NCBI RefSeq assembly: GCF_001191005.1 | Contig: NZ_CP012201.1 | Location: 372,001-436,000, forward strand | Direction of reading: 5' to 3' | DNA from: Massilia sp. NR 4-1 | GTDB lineage: Bacteria; Pseudomonadota; Gammaproteobacteria; Burkholderiales; Burkholderiaceae_D | Length of the DNA stretch: 64,000 nucleotides | Shown here: one piece after another, positions 55,384 to 64,000 of the stretch | Position numbering within the stretch: the stretch's first letter is position 1 | How the letters are laid out: every line of letters begins with the position of its first letter | The notes under the pieces: model-generated | Told to the model about the DNA's origin: nothing | Database searches by the model: none | Seen by the model: the letters and a program-made list of their open reading frames with translations, nothing else | Made by a program: the position numbers and the translations under genes

Positions 55384-56444
55384 ACCAAGCTATCATGATG
55401 CCAGCAAAAGACACCATCCTGATCGTCGGCCACGGCTCGCGCGAGGATTCCGGCAACCAGGAAATCCGCGAGTTCACGGCGCAATGGCGGGCGCGCCATC
55501 CCGAATGGCGCATCGAATTGTGCTTCATCGAGTTCGCGCCGCCCGAGCTGAACGCATCGCTGCTGGGCGCTGCGCGCACTTCGCGCCGCGTGCTGGTGGT
55601 GCCGCTGATCCTGAACGCGGCCGGCCACGTCAAGATGGAAATCCCGGAGGCCATCGAGCAGGCGCGCGCAGCCTGTCCTCAGGCCGAAATCCTGCTGGCG
55701 CCGCACCTGACGGCCTGCGATCCTATTCTGGCGATCCTGAAGCGCCGCCTGCGCAAGGCCATGGGCGCGCTCGACATGCCCGATCCGACCACCACCGGCG
55801 TGGTGGTGCTGGGGCGCGGTTCCTCCGACCGCGGCGCCAACGGCGAAATGGCCAAGATGGCGCGCTGGCTGCTGGAGGAGGGCGATCACGAGCTGGTCGA
55901 CCTGGCCTTCACCGGCATTACCTGGCCGCGCCTGGAAAAAGTGGTGCAGCGCCATGTGCTGCTGGGCATGCGCCAGATCGTGGTGCTGCCGTACTACCTT
56001 TACACCGGCACGCTGATGCAGCGCATCCACCGCCAGGTCGAGCATCTGCGCGGCCAGTATCCGCAGATCCGCTTCGCCTGCTCCGAGCACTTCGGCTTCG
56101 AACCGGAGATTTTCGCGCTGATGGACCAGCGCGTGGAAGACCTGCGTGCCGGCGTGCCGGACAGCCGCCTGCCATGCGACGGCTGCAGCTACCGCGAAAT
56201 CGCCCATGATCTGGGCCATGGCCACTCGCACGCCCACACCCATGACCATGCGCACGATCACGATCACGCGCACGGCCACGAACATGAGCATGGACACGAT
56301 CACGCGCATGAACATGGCCACGGTCACGATCACGATCATGACCATAGCCACGCGCATGCACACGCGCACCACGATGGCCACGATCATGCCCATCCGCACG
56401 ATCATAGCCATACCCATGCCAAAGCGGAGGATCAGCCAGCATGA
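55380..56444 (+). CDS. cbiX: Sirohydrochlorin cobaltochelatase CbiX with long His-rich tail
   Basis: CbiX inserts cobalt into sirohydrochlorin, committing it to the anaerobic-type B12 route. The 354-residue protein has two chelatase half-domains: the first with GHGSRED (about 17-23, active-site H18), the second with VLGRGSSDRGAN (about 141-152). Residues 272 to the end form an extraordinary metal-binding tail: alternating His with Asp/Ala/Gly/Glu, about 35 histidines in 80 residues. The corresponding DNA (about 56205-56430) is a repetitive CAC/CAT/GAT tract that may slip during replication. The tail probably stores or delivers cobalt. It overlaps cbiC by 4 nt. Confidence 0.93.
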   Translation: MNQAIMMPAKDTILIVGHGSREDSGNQEIREFTAQWRARHPEWRIELCFIEFAPPELNASLLGAARTSRRVLVVPLILNAAGHVKMEIPEAIEQARAACPQAEILLAPHLTACDPILAILKRRLRKAMGALDMPDPTTTGVVVLGRGSSDRGANGEMAKMARWLLEEGDHELVDLAFTGITWPRLEKVVQRHVLLGMRQIVVLPYYLYTGTLMQRIHRQVEHLRGQYPQIRFACSEHFGFEPEIFALMDQRVEDLRAGVPDSRLPCDGCSYREIAHDLGHGHSHAHTHDHAHDHDHAHGHEHEHGHDHAHEHGHGHDHDHDHSHAHAHAHHDGHDHAHPHDHSHTHAKAEDQPA

Positions 56445-57126
56445 GCACCGTCAACACCGTCACTGAACAGCTGACCCGCGCCGGCCAGGTCATCGAGCAT
56501 GACAGCTTTGCCATCATCGACGCGGAAACCGGCACGCATTCTTATACCGAGGATCAGTGGCCCATCGTACGCCGCATGATCCACGCCAATGCCGATTTCG
56601 ACTTCAACGGACTGACCGATTTTCACGCCAATGCCGTGGAAGAAGGTATCCGGGCCATGCTGGCCGGCGGCACGCCGGTGGTGGCGGACGTGGAGATGAT
56701 CTGCTCCGGCCTGTCGCAGCCGCGCCTGGCGCACTTTGGCATGAAGACCCACCAGTTCATCAGCGATGCCGACGTGATCGAAACCGCCAAGGCCGAGGAC
56801 ACCACGCGCGCCGTGCAAGCCATGCGCAAGGCCCATCGCCTTGGCCTGCTGGATGGCGCCATTGTCGGCATCGGCAACGCGCCCACCGCACTGATCGAGC
56901 TGGTGCGCCTGATCCGCGAAGAGGGCGTGCGCCCGGCCCTGGTGGTCGGCATGCCGGTCGGTTTCGTCTCGGCCGCCGAATCGAAAGATCTGATGGCTGA
57001 AGTGAACGAAGTGCCCTGGATCGTGATCCGCGGCCGCAAGGGCGGTTCGACGCTGGTGGTGGCGGCGCTGCACGCGCTGCTGGCGCTGGCCGAAGCGCGC
57101 CAGAAGACGCTGCAGGCGGAGCATCC

Positions 57127-57130
<4 letters not shown>
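56441..57130 (+). CDS. cbiC: Precorrin-8X methylmutase
   Basis: CbiC/CobH moves the methyl group from C11 to C12, giving hydrogenobyrinic or cobyrinic acid. The 229-residue protein has the active-site histidine region RMIHANADFDF (about 44-54), VVADVEMICSGLS (about 81-93), a GNAPTALIEL segment (about 147-156) and GMPVGFVSAAESK (about 170-182). All are family markers. It is coupled to cbiX and cbiD by ATGA overlaps. Confidence 0.95.
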
Positions 57131-58332
<1,202 letters not shown>

Positions 58333-58336
58333 ATCC

Positions 58337-59674
58337 ATGGACACCTGCGTGAAAGACCCCAATCCCTGCCGCGTGATCGGCGTGCTCGATGATGGCGTCG
58401 CCAGTCTGAGCCCGACCGCGCTGGCCTATCTGCGCAGCGCCGACGTGGTGATCGGCGGCGCGCGCACGCTGGCCCTGCTGGGCGGCGAGTTCAAGTCCGG
58501 CGCCGTACGCCACGACCTGACCGGCAAGCTGAAGGAAGTGCCCGAGTGGGTGCGCGCCGCGCGCGCCGACCATCTGGCCTGCGTAGTGCTGGCCACCGGC
58601 GATCCGCTGTGCCACGGCATCGCGCCATATCTGGCGCAGCACCTGTGCGTGCAGGTGCTCGACATCCTGCCCAACCTCTCCACGCTGCAACTGGCTTGCG
58701 CGCGCATCGGCTTGCCCTGGCAGGATGCGCGCATCGTTTCGGTGCATGCGCGCGATGCGGGTGAGTGGATGCGCGGCAGCGCGCCCAGCCACGGCCTGTA
58801 TGCGCTGGCCCAGGCGGCGCGCCAGCATCCGCGCCTGCTGGTACTGACCAGTCCTGACAATAGCCCCGACCGCATCGCGCGCCTGCTGCTGGCCGAAGGC
58901 CTGGGCGACGATTTCCATATGGCGGTGGCGGAAAACCTGCTGCAGCCGGAGGAGCGCGTACTGGCCGAACTCAGTCCGCAGGAAGCGGCGGAAATGCGCT
59001 TTGCCGAGCTGAATGTGGTGCTGCTGTGGCGTGTGACACCGGCCCCGCGCCCGGTGCGTTTCGGCCTGGCCGACAGCGAATTCGTGCAACGCCAGCCGGA
59101 AAAAGGTTTGATCACCAAGCAGGAAGTGCGTGCCGTCAGCCTGGCGCGCCTGCAGCTGCGCGCCGACAGCGTGGTCTGGGATATCGGCGCCGGTTCCGGC
59201 TCGGTGGGCCTGGAAGCGGCGCGCCTGTGCCAACAGGGCCACGTCTACGCCATCGAGAAGAACGAGGCCGACCATGCTATCGCGGGCCAGAACCATGTGG
59301 CCTTCGGCGTCAGCAACTACAGTCTGTTCCACGGCAAGGCGCCGGAGGGATTGGATGCCTGGCCCGATCCGGACGCTGTCTTCGTCGGCGGTTCGGGCGG
59401 CGAGCTGTCCACCCTGATCGAAGGCGTGATGCGCCGCCTGCGCCCCCAAGGCGCGCTGGTGATGAATTTCGTCACGCTGGAAAACCTGGCCACCGCCACC
59501 GCCGCCCTGCAGGCGCTGGAAGGCGAGGGCGTTAGCTGGGACGTGCTGCAACTGCAGGCCGCGCGCAGCAAACCTATCCTGCACATGCACCGCATGGCGG
59601 CCGAGAATCCGGTGTGGATCGTCTGCGCGCGACGCGATGCGGCCGCCGTCAAAACGGAGGCGGCCGATGCGTGA
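58337..59674 (+). CDS. cobL: Fused CbiE-CbiT (CobL): C5- and C15-methyltransferase/decarboxylase
   Basis: This protein joins CbiE (precorrin-7 C5-methyltransferase, about 1-215) to CbiT (C15-methyltransferase with decarboxylation, about 240-440). CbiE parts include DDGVASLSPTALAYLRSADVVIGG (named here as SLSPTALAYL and ADVVIGGARTL) and VVLATGDPLCHGIA. CbiT has the Rossmann SAM loop DIGAGSGSVGLEAARL (about 279-294) and FVGGSGGELSTLIEG. The 445-residue length is near other CobL proteins. ATG 58337 lies 4 nt after cbiD; an upstream in-frame start would overlap cbiD. It overlaps cobI by 8 nt. Confidence 0.94.
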   Translation: MDTCVKDPNPCRVIGVLDDGVASLSPTALAYLRSADVVIGGARTLALLGGEFKSGAVRHDLTGKLKEVPEWVRAARADHLACVVLATGDPLCHGIAPYLAQHLCVQVLDILPNLSTLQLACARIGLPWQDARIVSVHARDAGEWMRGSAPSHGLYALAQAARQHPRLLVLTSPDNSPDRIARLLLAEGLGDDFHMAVAENLLQPEERVLAELSPQEAAEMRFAELNVVLLWRVTPAPRPVRFGLADSEFVQRQPEKGLITKQEVRAVSLARLQLRADSVVWDIGAGSGSVGLEAARLCQQGHVYAIEKNEADHAIAGQNHVAFGVSNYSLFHGKAPEGLDAWPDPDAVFVGGSGGELSTLIEGVMRRLRPQGALVMNFVTLENLATATAALQALEGEGVSWDVLQLQAARSKPILHMHRMAAENPVWIVCARRDAAAVKTEAADA

Positions 59675-60473
59675 CGCTACCGTACGCGGCACCCTGTGGG
59701 GCATCTCGCTCGGCCCGGGCGATCCCGGCCTGATCACGCGCGCCTCCTGGGAAGCCTTGCAGCGCCGCGACGCCGTCTGGGTCTACCCGGCGCGCAGCGG
59801 CAAGACGCCCAGCTATGCCTTCGACATCGTGCAGCGCGCCGGCTTGCAACCGCCCGAAGAGCACGCGCTGCTGCTGTTCCCGATGACGCACGACGGCGAA
59901 AAGTTGGGGCGCGCCTGGCTCAAGGCTGCCGAAACCATCTTGCCCTGGCTGCGCGCCGGGCGCGACGTGCTGTTCCTGGTCGAAGGCGATGCCAGCACCT
60001 ACGCCACCTTCGGCCACCTGGCGCGCACCGTGCGCAGCCTGGATGAACAAGTTCCGGTGCAGACCATCGCCGGCGTGAACTCCTTCACGGCCGCTTGCGC
60101 CCAGGTGCCGGTTCCCTTCGCCGAGCAGGACGACACCGTCGCCATCGTGCCTGCCGCTTATGGCGTGAGCGCCGTCGACCGCCTGCTGCCCGACTTCGAC
60201 ACCCTGGTGCTGATGAAGGTCAAACCCATACTCGACGAATTGATCGACTGGCTGGAGCAGCGCGACTTGCTGGCCGGCTCCCATTTCATCGAGCGCGTCG
60301 GCGCGCCGGACGAGCGGCGTTTCAGCGCCACCGAAATCCTGACGCTACGCGGCACCAAGGTCAGCTACCTGTCGCTGCTGATCGTCAAGCACCCGCACCG
60401 CATTCGTGGCGAACGCATCAAGGGCTGCCTCAAGAAGAGCGGCCCGCAACCCTTATTAACGGAGACCGAATGA
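59667..60473 (+). CDS. cobI: Precorrin-2 C20-methyltransferase
   Basis: CobI/CbiL adds the C20 methyl group early in corrin synthesis. The 268-residue methylase has the N-terminal GISLGPGDPGLIT (about 12-24), VLFLVEGDASTYATF (about 101-115) and IAGVNSFTAACA (about 134-145). The start ATG at 59667 is preferred to one 30 nt upstream. It overlaps cobL by 8 nt and cbiG by 4 nt. Confidence 0.94.
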   Translation: MRDATVRGTLWGISLGPGDPGLITRASWEALQRRDAVWVYPARSGKTPSYAFDIVQRAGLQPPEEHALLLFPMTHDGEKLGRAWLKAAETILPWLRAGRDVLFLVEGDASTYATFGHLARTVRSLDEQVPVQTIAGVNSFTAACAQVPVPFAEQDDTVAIVPAAYGVSAVDRLLPDFDTLVLMKVKPILDELIDWLEQRDLLAGSHFIERVGAPDERRFSATEILTLRGTKVSYLSLLIVKHPHRIRGERIKGCLKKSGPQPLLTETE

Positions 60474-61231
60474 GCAGCGCCCCCATCCTCAACACAGCCA
60501 GCCCGCGCCTCTGCCTGGTGGCCATCACCAAGCATGGCGCCGGCCTGGCCGCGCGCCTGGCCGCCGACCTGCCGCAAGCCGACATCTGCACCTCGGCCAA
60601 ATTCGCCGCGAACTTCGCTGGCCTGGCCAACACCGTGCGCGCCTACGAAGGTGCCTTGCGCGACGAAATCGGTCTGCTGTTCGAAGGCTACGACCAGATC
60701 GTGTTCTTCGTCTCGCTGGGCGCGGTGGTGCGCCTGATCGCGCCACATCTGCGCAGCAAGGACGAAGACCCGGGCGTGATCGTGGTCGATGACGCCGGCC
60801 AGTACGTGATCCCGGTGCTGTCGGGCCACGTCGGCGGCGCCAACGAATGGAGCGAGCGCGTGGCCGATCTGATGGGCGCCGCGCCGGTGCTGACCACCGC
60901 CTCCGACGTCGGCCGCACCATCCCGGTCGATATCCTGGGCCGCCACCTGGGCTGGCGCGTGGAAGCGCCGAAGATCAATATCACGCGGGTGTCGGCCCAC
61001 GTGGTGAACGGCGAGCCGATCGCCTTCGTGCAGGAAGCGGGCAGCCCGGACTGGTGGACCCGTCCCACGCCGCTGCCCGACAACATCCACCGCTTCAGCC
61101 GCTTCGAGGAAGTGGACTTGGAACGCTTTGCCGCCCTGTTGTGGGTGACGCACGCCGACGTGCCGGCCGAGCGCTGGGATGCTTTGCATGAGCGCCTGGT
61201 GGTCTACCGCCCGCCGCAGGAAGCGGCATGA
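60470..61231 (+). CDS. cbiG: Cobalamin biosynthesis protein CbiG, N-terminal and central part
   Basis: CbiG opens the delta-lactone ring of cobalt-precorrin-5A. The 253-residue protein covers the CbiG N and middle domains: VFFVSLGAVVRLIAPHLRSK (about 82-101), DEDPGVIVVDDAGQYVIPVLSGHVGGANE (named as VVVDDAGQ-type and SGHVGGANE, about 104-130) and the later VDILGRHLGWRVE (about 156-168). The C-terminal CbiG/CobE domain is encoded by the next gene instead of being fused. It overlaps that gene by 4 nt. Confidence 0.92.
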   Translation: MSSAPILNTASPRLCLVAITKHGAGLAARLAADLPQADICTSAKFAANFAGLANTVRAYEGALRDEIGLLFEGYDQIVFFVSLGAVVRLIAPHLRSKDEDPGVIVVDDAGQYVIPVLSGHVGGANEWSERVADLMGAAPVLTTASDVGRTIPVDILGRHLGWRVEAPKINITRVSAHVVNGEPIAFVQEAGSPDWWTRPTPLPDNIHRFSRFEEVDLERFAALLWVTHADVPAERWDALHERLVVYRPPQEAA

Positions 61232-61632
61232 CGGCCTTCACCGTCGGCCTGGGCTGCGACCGTGGCGTGCTGCTGGAAACCGTGCGCGAAGCGGTGCAGG
61301 CGGCATTGGCCGCAGCGGGCGCCACGCGCGAGCAGGTGGCGGCCGCCGCCACCATCACGCTGAAAAAGGACGAAGCCGCGTTGCTGGCGCTGGCCGAGGA
61401 ATACGGCTGGCCGCTGCATTTCTATGAAGCGGAGCAGTTGGCCGTCGTGCCGGTGCCGCATCCCTCCGAAACGGTGCGGCGCTACACCGGCACGCCGTCC
61501 GTGAGCGAAGCGGCCGCGCTGCTGGCCGCCGGACCCGATACGCCCATGAGCGCACTGCTCGTCGAAAAACATAAACTCCGGGGCGCCGATGGCCGCAATG
61601 CCACCGTCTCGATCGCAAGGAAGAATCCATGA
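61228..61632 (+). CDS. cobE: CobE (separate CbiG C-terminal domain)
   Basis: The 134-residue protein is the CbiG_C/CobE domain that in many organisms is fused to CbiG. Its start GLGCDRGV (about 7-14), KKDEAALLALAEE (about 48-60) and the segment SETVRRYTGTPSVSEAAALLA (named as RRYTGTPSVSEAAALLA, about 85-101) match the family. Being next to CbiG suggests that the two proteins act together. Its exact chemical role is not established. Confidence 0.9.
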   Translation: MTAFTVGLGCDRGVLLETVREAVQAALAAAGATREQVAAAATITLKKDEAALLALAEEYGWPLHFYEAEQLAVVPVPHPSETVRRYTGTPSVSEAAALLAAGPDTPMSALLVEKHKLRGADGRNATVSIARKNP

Positions 61633-62630
61633 ACGAAGAACTCGAAGTGTCCGCCGCTGCTGCGGGCAAGATCATGCTGGTGGGGATCGGCCCTGGCAGC
61701 GTCGACCATATGACCCAGCGCGCCCGCGCCGCCATCGCCGAAGCCGACGTGGTGATCGGTTACGTCACCTACATCAAGCTGGTGGCCGACCTGATCGAAG
61801 GCAAGGAGATCATCCGCAAATCGATGACCGAAGAACTGGACCGCGCCGTCAGCGCGCTGGAAGCGGCACGCGCCGGCAAGAAAGTGGCGCTGATCTCCTC
61901 CGGCGACGCGGGCGTTTACGGCATGGCCGGCCCCACCTACGAGGTGCTGTTCCAGGCCGGCTGGACGCCGGACGATCCGGTGGCGGTTGAAATCATCCCC
62001 GGCGCCTCGGCCCTGAACAGCTGCGCCGCGCTGGTGGGCGCGCCGTTGACCCACGACTTCTGCGCCATCTCGCTGTCGGACCTGCTCACGCCCTGGCCCA
62101 CCATCGCGCGCCGTCTCGACGCGGTGGCCATGGCGGACTTCGTGGTCGCCCTGTACAACCCCAAGAGCGGCCGCCGCACGCGCCAGATCCTGGAGGCGCA
62201 GCGCCTGTTCCTGCGCCACCGCCGTCCCGACACGCCGGTCGCCATCGTGAAGAGCGCCTACCGCCGCCGCGAGAACATCGTCTTCACCACGCTCGACAGC
62301 ATGGCCGAAGCCGATATCGGCATGCTGAGCACCGTTTTGATCGGCAACAGCAACACCTTCGTGCGCCACGGCCTGATGGTCACGCCGCGCGGCTACGCCA
62401 ACAAATACGATATGGAGGAGGGCGGCGCCACCCGTGACGGCGAACGCGCCGGCCGTTCCCTGAGTACCGGCCTGCTTGGCTGGCTGGAGACCCTGCAGGC
62501 CGAACACGCGGCGGGCGACAGCATCGAAACCCTGGCTGAACGCCACCGCCTGCCGGCCGACTATATCCGCGACACCCTGGCCGAGCCGGTTGAGATTGAA
62601 ATGGCCGCCGCCGAGGAGGGCGAAGCGTGA
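61629..62630 (+). CDS. cobJ: Precorrin-3B C17-methyltransferase with C-terminal extension
   Basis: CobJ/CbiH methylates C17 with ring contraction. The methylase core (about 15-260) has VGIGPGSVDHMT (about 19-30), LISSGDAGVYGMAGP (about 89-103) and VEIIPGASALNS (about 119-130), and ends near VTPRGYANKYD. The family usually stops here at about 240-260 residues; this protein continues to 333 with a Gly-rich linker and a helical segment (ETLAERHRLPADYIRDTLAE). The role of the extension is unknown. It overlaps cobE and the ferredoxin gene by 4 nt each. Confidence 0.93.
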   Translation: MNEELEVSAAAAGKIMLVGIGPGSVDHMTQRARAAIAEADVVIGYVTYIKLVADLIEGKEIIRKSMTEELDRAVSALEAARAGKKVALISSGDAGVYGMAGPTYEVLFQAGWTPDDPVAVEIIPGASALNSCAALVGAPLTHDFCAISLSDLLTPWPTIARRLDAVAMADFVVALYNPKSGRRTRQILEAQRLFLRHRRPDTPVAIVKSAYRRRENIVFTTLDSMAEADIGMLSTVLIGNSNTFVRHGLMVTPRGYANKYDMEEGGATRDGERAGRSLSTGLLGWLETLQAEHAAGDSIETLAERHRLPADYIRDTLAEPVEIEMAAAEEGEA

Positions 62631-62998
62631 GCGCCGCCGACGAAAGCGCAGGCGGCGCCACCGCCACCGCGGTGGTCAAGCCCAAGATCGGCGACTACCG
62701 CCGCCACCTGCTGATCTGTACCGGCCCGCGCTGCAGCGCCGACGGCGAATCGCAAGTGCTGTTCGACAGCCTGGGCGACAAGTTCAAGGCCGCCGGCCTG
62801 AACGCGGGCGACCTGCGCGTCAAGCGCAGCCGCGTGGGCTGCTTCGCCGCCTGCAAGGGCGGCCCCATCGTTTGCGTCCAGCCGGACGGCACCTGGTACT
62901 ACAACGTCACGCCGGAAAACATGGACCGCATCATCGACGAGCACCTGTGCAACGGCCGCCGCGTCGACGATCTCGTGTTCCACCAGGCTGGGGAATAG
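62627..62998 (+). CDS. Thioredoxin-fold [2Fe-2S] ferredoxin of the cobalamin operon
   Basis: A 123-residue protein with a disordered N-terminus (about 1-20) and a core starting HLLICTGPRC. The cysteines are C31 and C36 (C-x4-C) and C72 and C76 (GCFAAC), plus C83. This arrangement matches thioredoxin-like [2Fe-2S] ferredoxins, and similar small redox proteins (CbiW-type) occur in other anaerobic-type B12 operons. Position as the last gene of the corrin cluster suggests an electron-transfer role in the pathway, but the step is not known. Confidence 0.85.
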   Translation: MSAADESAGGATATAVVKPKIGDYRRHLLICTGPRCSADGESQVLFDSLGDKFKAAGLNAGDLRVKRSRVGCFAACKGGPIVCVQPDGTWYYNVTPENMDRIIDEHLCNGRRVDDLVFHQAGE

Positions 62999-63011
62999 TC
63001 TCCCCCCATCC

Positions 63012-63854
63012 TCAATCGGCCAGCGACACGTGCAGCTGTATGGCATGCTGCTCACTGGCCGGCAATTCCTCATATAGCTCGAACACGCCGGCCGTGCCCA
63101 AGCTTGCGCGCTGGGCGGCGAACCATGACAGCACGCGCGGCCGCAGCCGCGCCAAGCCCTCCAGATAGCTGCAGCAGATCGAGAAGACAGCGAAGCGCGA
63201 CGGTGCAACCTCCAGTTCCAGCCAGCCCTCGGGCGCAGCACCCGCACCCGTCGACGCCTCGATAGCGCAGCCATAGCGTATCCGCTGCGGCGGCGTGATG
63301 TCCGGGTCATCGTAGATGATGCCGTAGTAGGGAGGCTTGACGCGCTGCGCCAGCCCCGCCAGTTCCCCTTTGAATCTATCCCAGTGCTCAGGCACGCAGG
63401 CGTAGGGCCCGGTGTAGCGCTTGAACCAGAGCCGCCGCGGCGCGCGCCAATGCACGATGCGCTGGGCGATGGCTGCGTCGACCGGGCCGGCGAGGCAGTC
63501 GGCATATTGCGCCCTGGCGCTCAGGCGCATGCGCTGCGGCGACATGCCCCAGCGCCGCGTGAAGGCGCGGGTGAACGATTGCTGGCCACAGTAACCCATG
63601 CTGATGGCGACATCGAGCAGGGGCTGGTTGCTCAGGCGGACATAGGCGGCCGCCACGTCCAGCCTTTGCGCCGCGATGAACTCCTGCGGGCTGCTGCCCG
63701 TCTCCTTCTTGAACCGCCGCTGCAACTGGAAGCGGCTCATTCCACAGGCCCGTGCCAGTCCCTGGATGGAAAGTTCGGCGGCCTGGTCGAGGCAGGACTG
63801 CATGTAGAAGATGCGGTCGATCTTGCCGACCAATTGCATGACAAAAGGACTCAA
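63012..63854 (-). CDS. AraC-family regulator with GyrI-like domain
   Basis: The 280-residue protein has two N-terminal AraC helix-turn-helix units (about 15-115: LSIQGLARACGMSRFQLQRRF and LLDVAISMGYCGQQSFTRAF, each named only in part) and a C-terminal GyrI-like ligand-binding domain (about 125-280, beginning WRAPRRLWFKRYTGPY). Rob, SoxS-like fusions and similar multidrug-type regulators share this layout. The start is a TTG at 63854 with GGAA at about 7 nt; an ATG at 63839 (five codons later) is possible. It is convergent with the cobalamin operon and probably unrelated to it. The 146 nt from 63855 to the window end show nothing further. Confidence 0.85.
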   Translation of the reverse strand: MSPFVMQLVGKIDRIFYMQSCLDQAAELSIQGLARACGMSRFQLQRRFKKETGSSPQEFIAAQRLDVAAAYVRLSNQPLLDVAISMGYCGQQSFTRAFTRRWGMSPQRMRLSARAQYADCLAGPVDAAIAQRIVHWRAPRRLWFKRYTGPYACVPEHWDRFKGELAGLAQRVKPPYYGIIYDDPDITPPQRIRYGCAIEASTGAGAAPEGWLELEVAPSRFAVFSICCSYLEGLARLRPRVLSWFAAQRASLGTAGVFELYEELPASEQHAIQLHVSLAD

Positions 63855-64000
63855 TTCGGTTTCCAGCGCCGCCGGGCGGCGGGGAAGCGGACCCGCTGCA
63901 TAACGGTAGGCAAAAAAACATGCAATTTTAGCATCGTGCGCAATGCGTGGCGGAGCGCTGTCGGCCGCACAAACGGTAAAAGACGGGCAGTGTTATTTCG

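Noticed and set aside
56205..56430. His-rich repeat tract as a separate metal-transport gene or a CRISPR-like repeat
   Set aside because: It is in frame with CbiX and forms its C-terminal tail; there is no independent start.

Overview
The window is a GC-rich chromosomal segment of a betaproteobacterium. The gene orders maf-yceD-rpmF-plsX-fabHDG-acpP-fabF-rpoE-rseA-degP-lepA-lepB-rnc-era-recO-pdxJ-acpS-uvrC-pgsA-tRNA, together with DUF4845, DUF349 and DUF6622 family proteins, point to Burkholderiales and most likely Oxalobacteraceae (Massilia, Duganella or Janthinobacterium relatives). That placement is an inference from gene content. Strong codon bias creates many long antisense open frames, and these were ignored.

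Layout. 1-4893 (minus): sbcD-sbcC nuclease operon; sbcC runs off the left edge. 4974-7673 (minus): membrane CACHE/PAS/GGDEF diguanylate cyclase. 7830-12570 (plus): YcaQ/AlkX-type glycosylase, DUF2804 protein and a Pat-like protein acetyltransferase whose ATP-grasp part is shortened. 12696-19253: a helical hemerythrin-like protein, a DUF349 protein, moaE and clpB with a heat-shock-type promoter. 19282-19393: two REP-like palindromes, the first doubling as a terminator. 19405-21528: divergent AraC regulator and MFS exporter. 21566-26155: rraA, aceA with an upstream palindrome, rlmJ and an EAL-HDOD protein. 26220-27568 (minus): RsmI-like methyltransferase and Maf/YceF. 27723-34353: fatty-acid/phospholipid cluster with L32. 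34500-37972: YgfX-like protein, rpoE, a short soluble RseA, DegP and a glutaredoxin-like protein. 38197-47640: lepA to pgsA, covering translation, secretion, RNA processing, repair, PLP and phospholipid synthesis.

47725-48286 holds four identical tRNA-Gly(GCC) genes and one tRNA-Cys(GCA). The 3' part of tRNA-Cys recurs exactly (53 bp) at 50324-50376. The roughly 2.1 kb between the copies is an AT-richer remnant island with a left-truncated IS3-family element and an unrecognised Ser-rich protein ending in a ParB-like motif. It is the most foreign part of the window.

51582-62998 is a cobalamin regulon: promoter, cobalamin riboswitch with an apparent Shine-Dalgarno sequestering helix, then 14 tightly coupled genes. 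They encode a CbiMNQO cobalt importer and most of the corrin-ring pathway (CobM, CbiX, CbiC, CbiD, CbiET, CobI, split CbiG/CobE, CobJ) plus a small thioredoxin-fold ferredoxin. A precorrin-6A reductase (CbiJ/CobK) and the late adenosylation/amidation enzymes are absent from the window. A convergent AraC/GyrI-like regulator closes the region.
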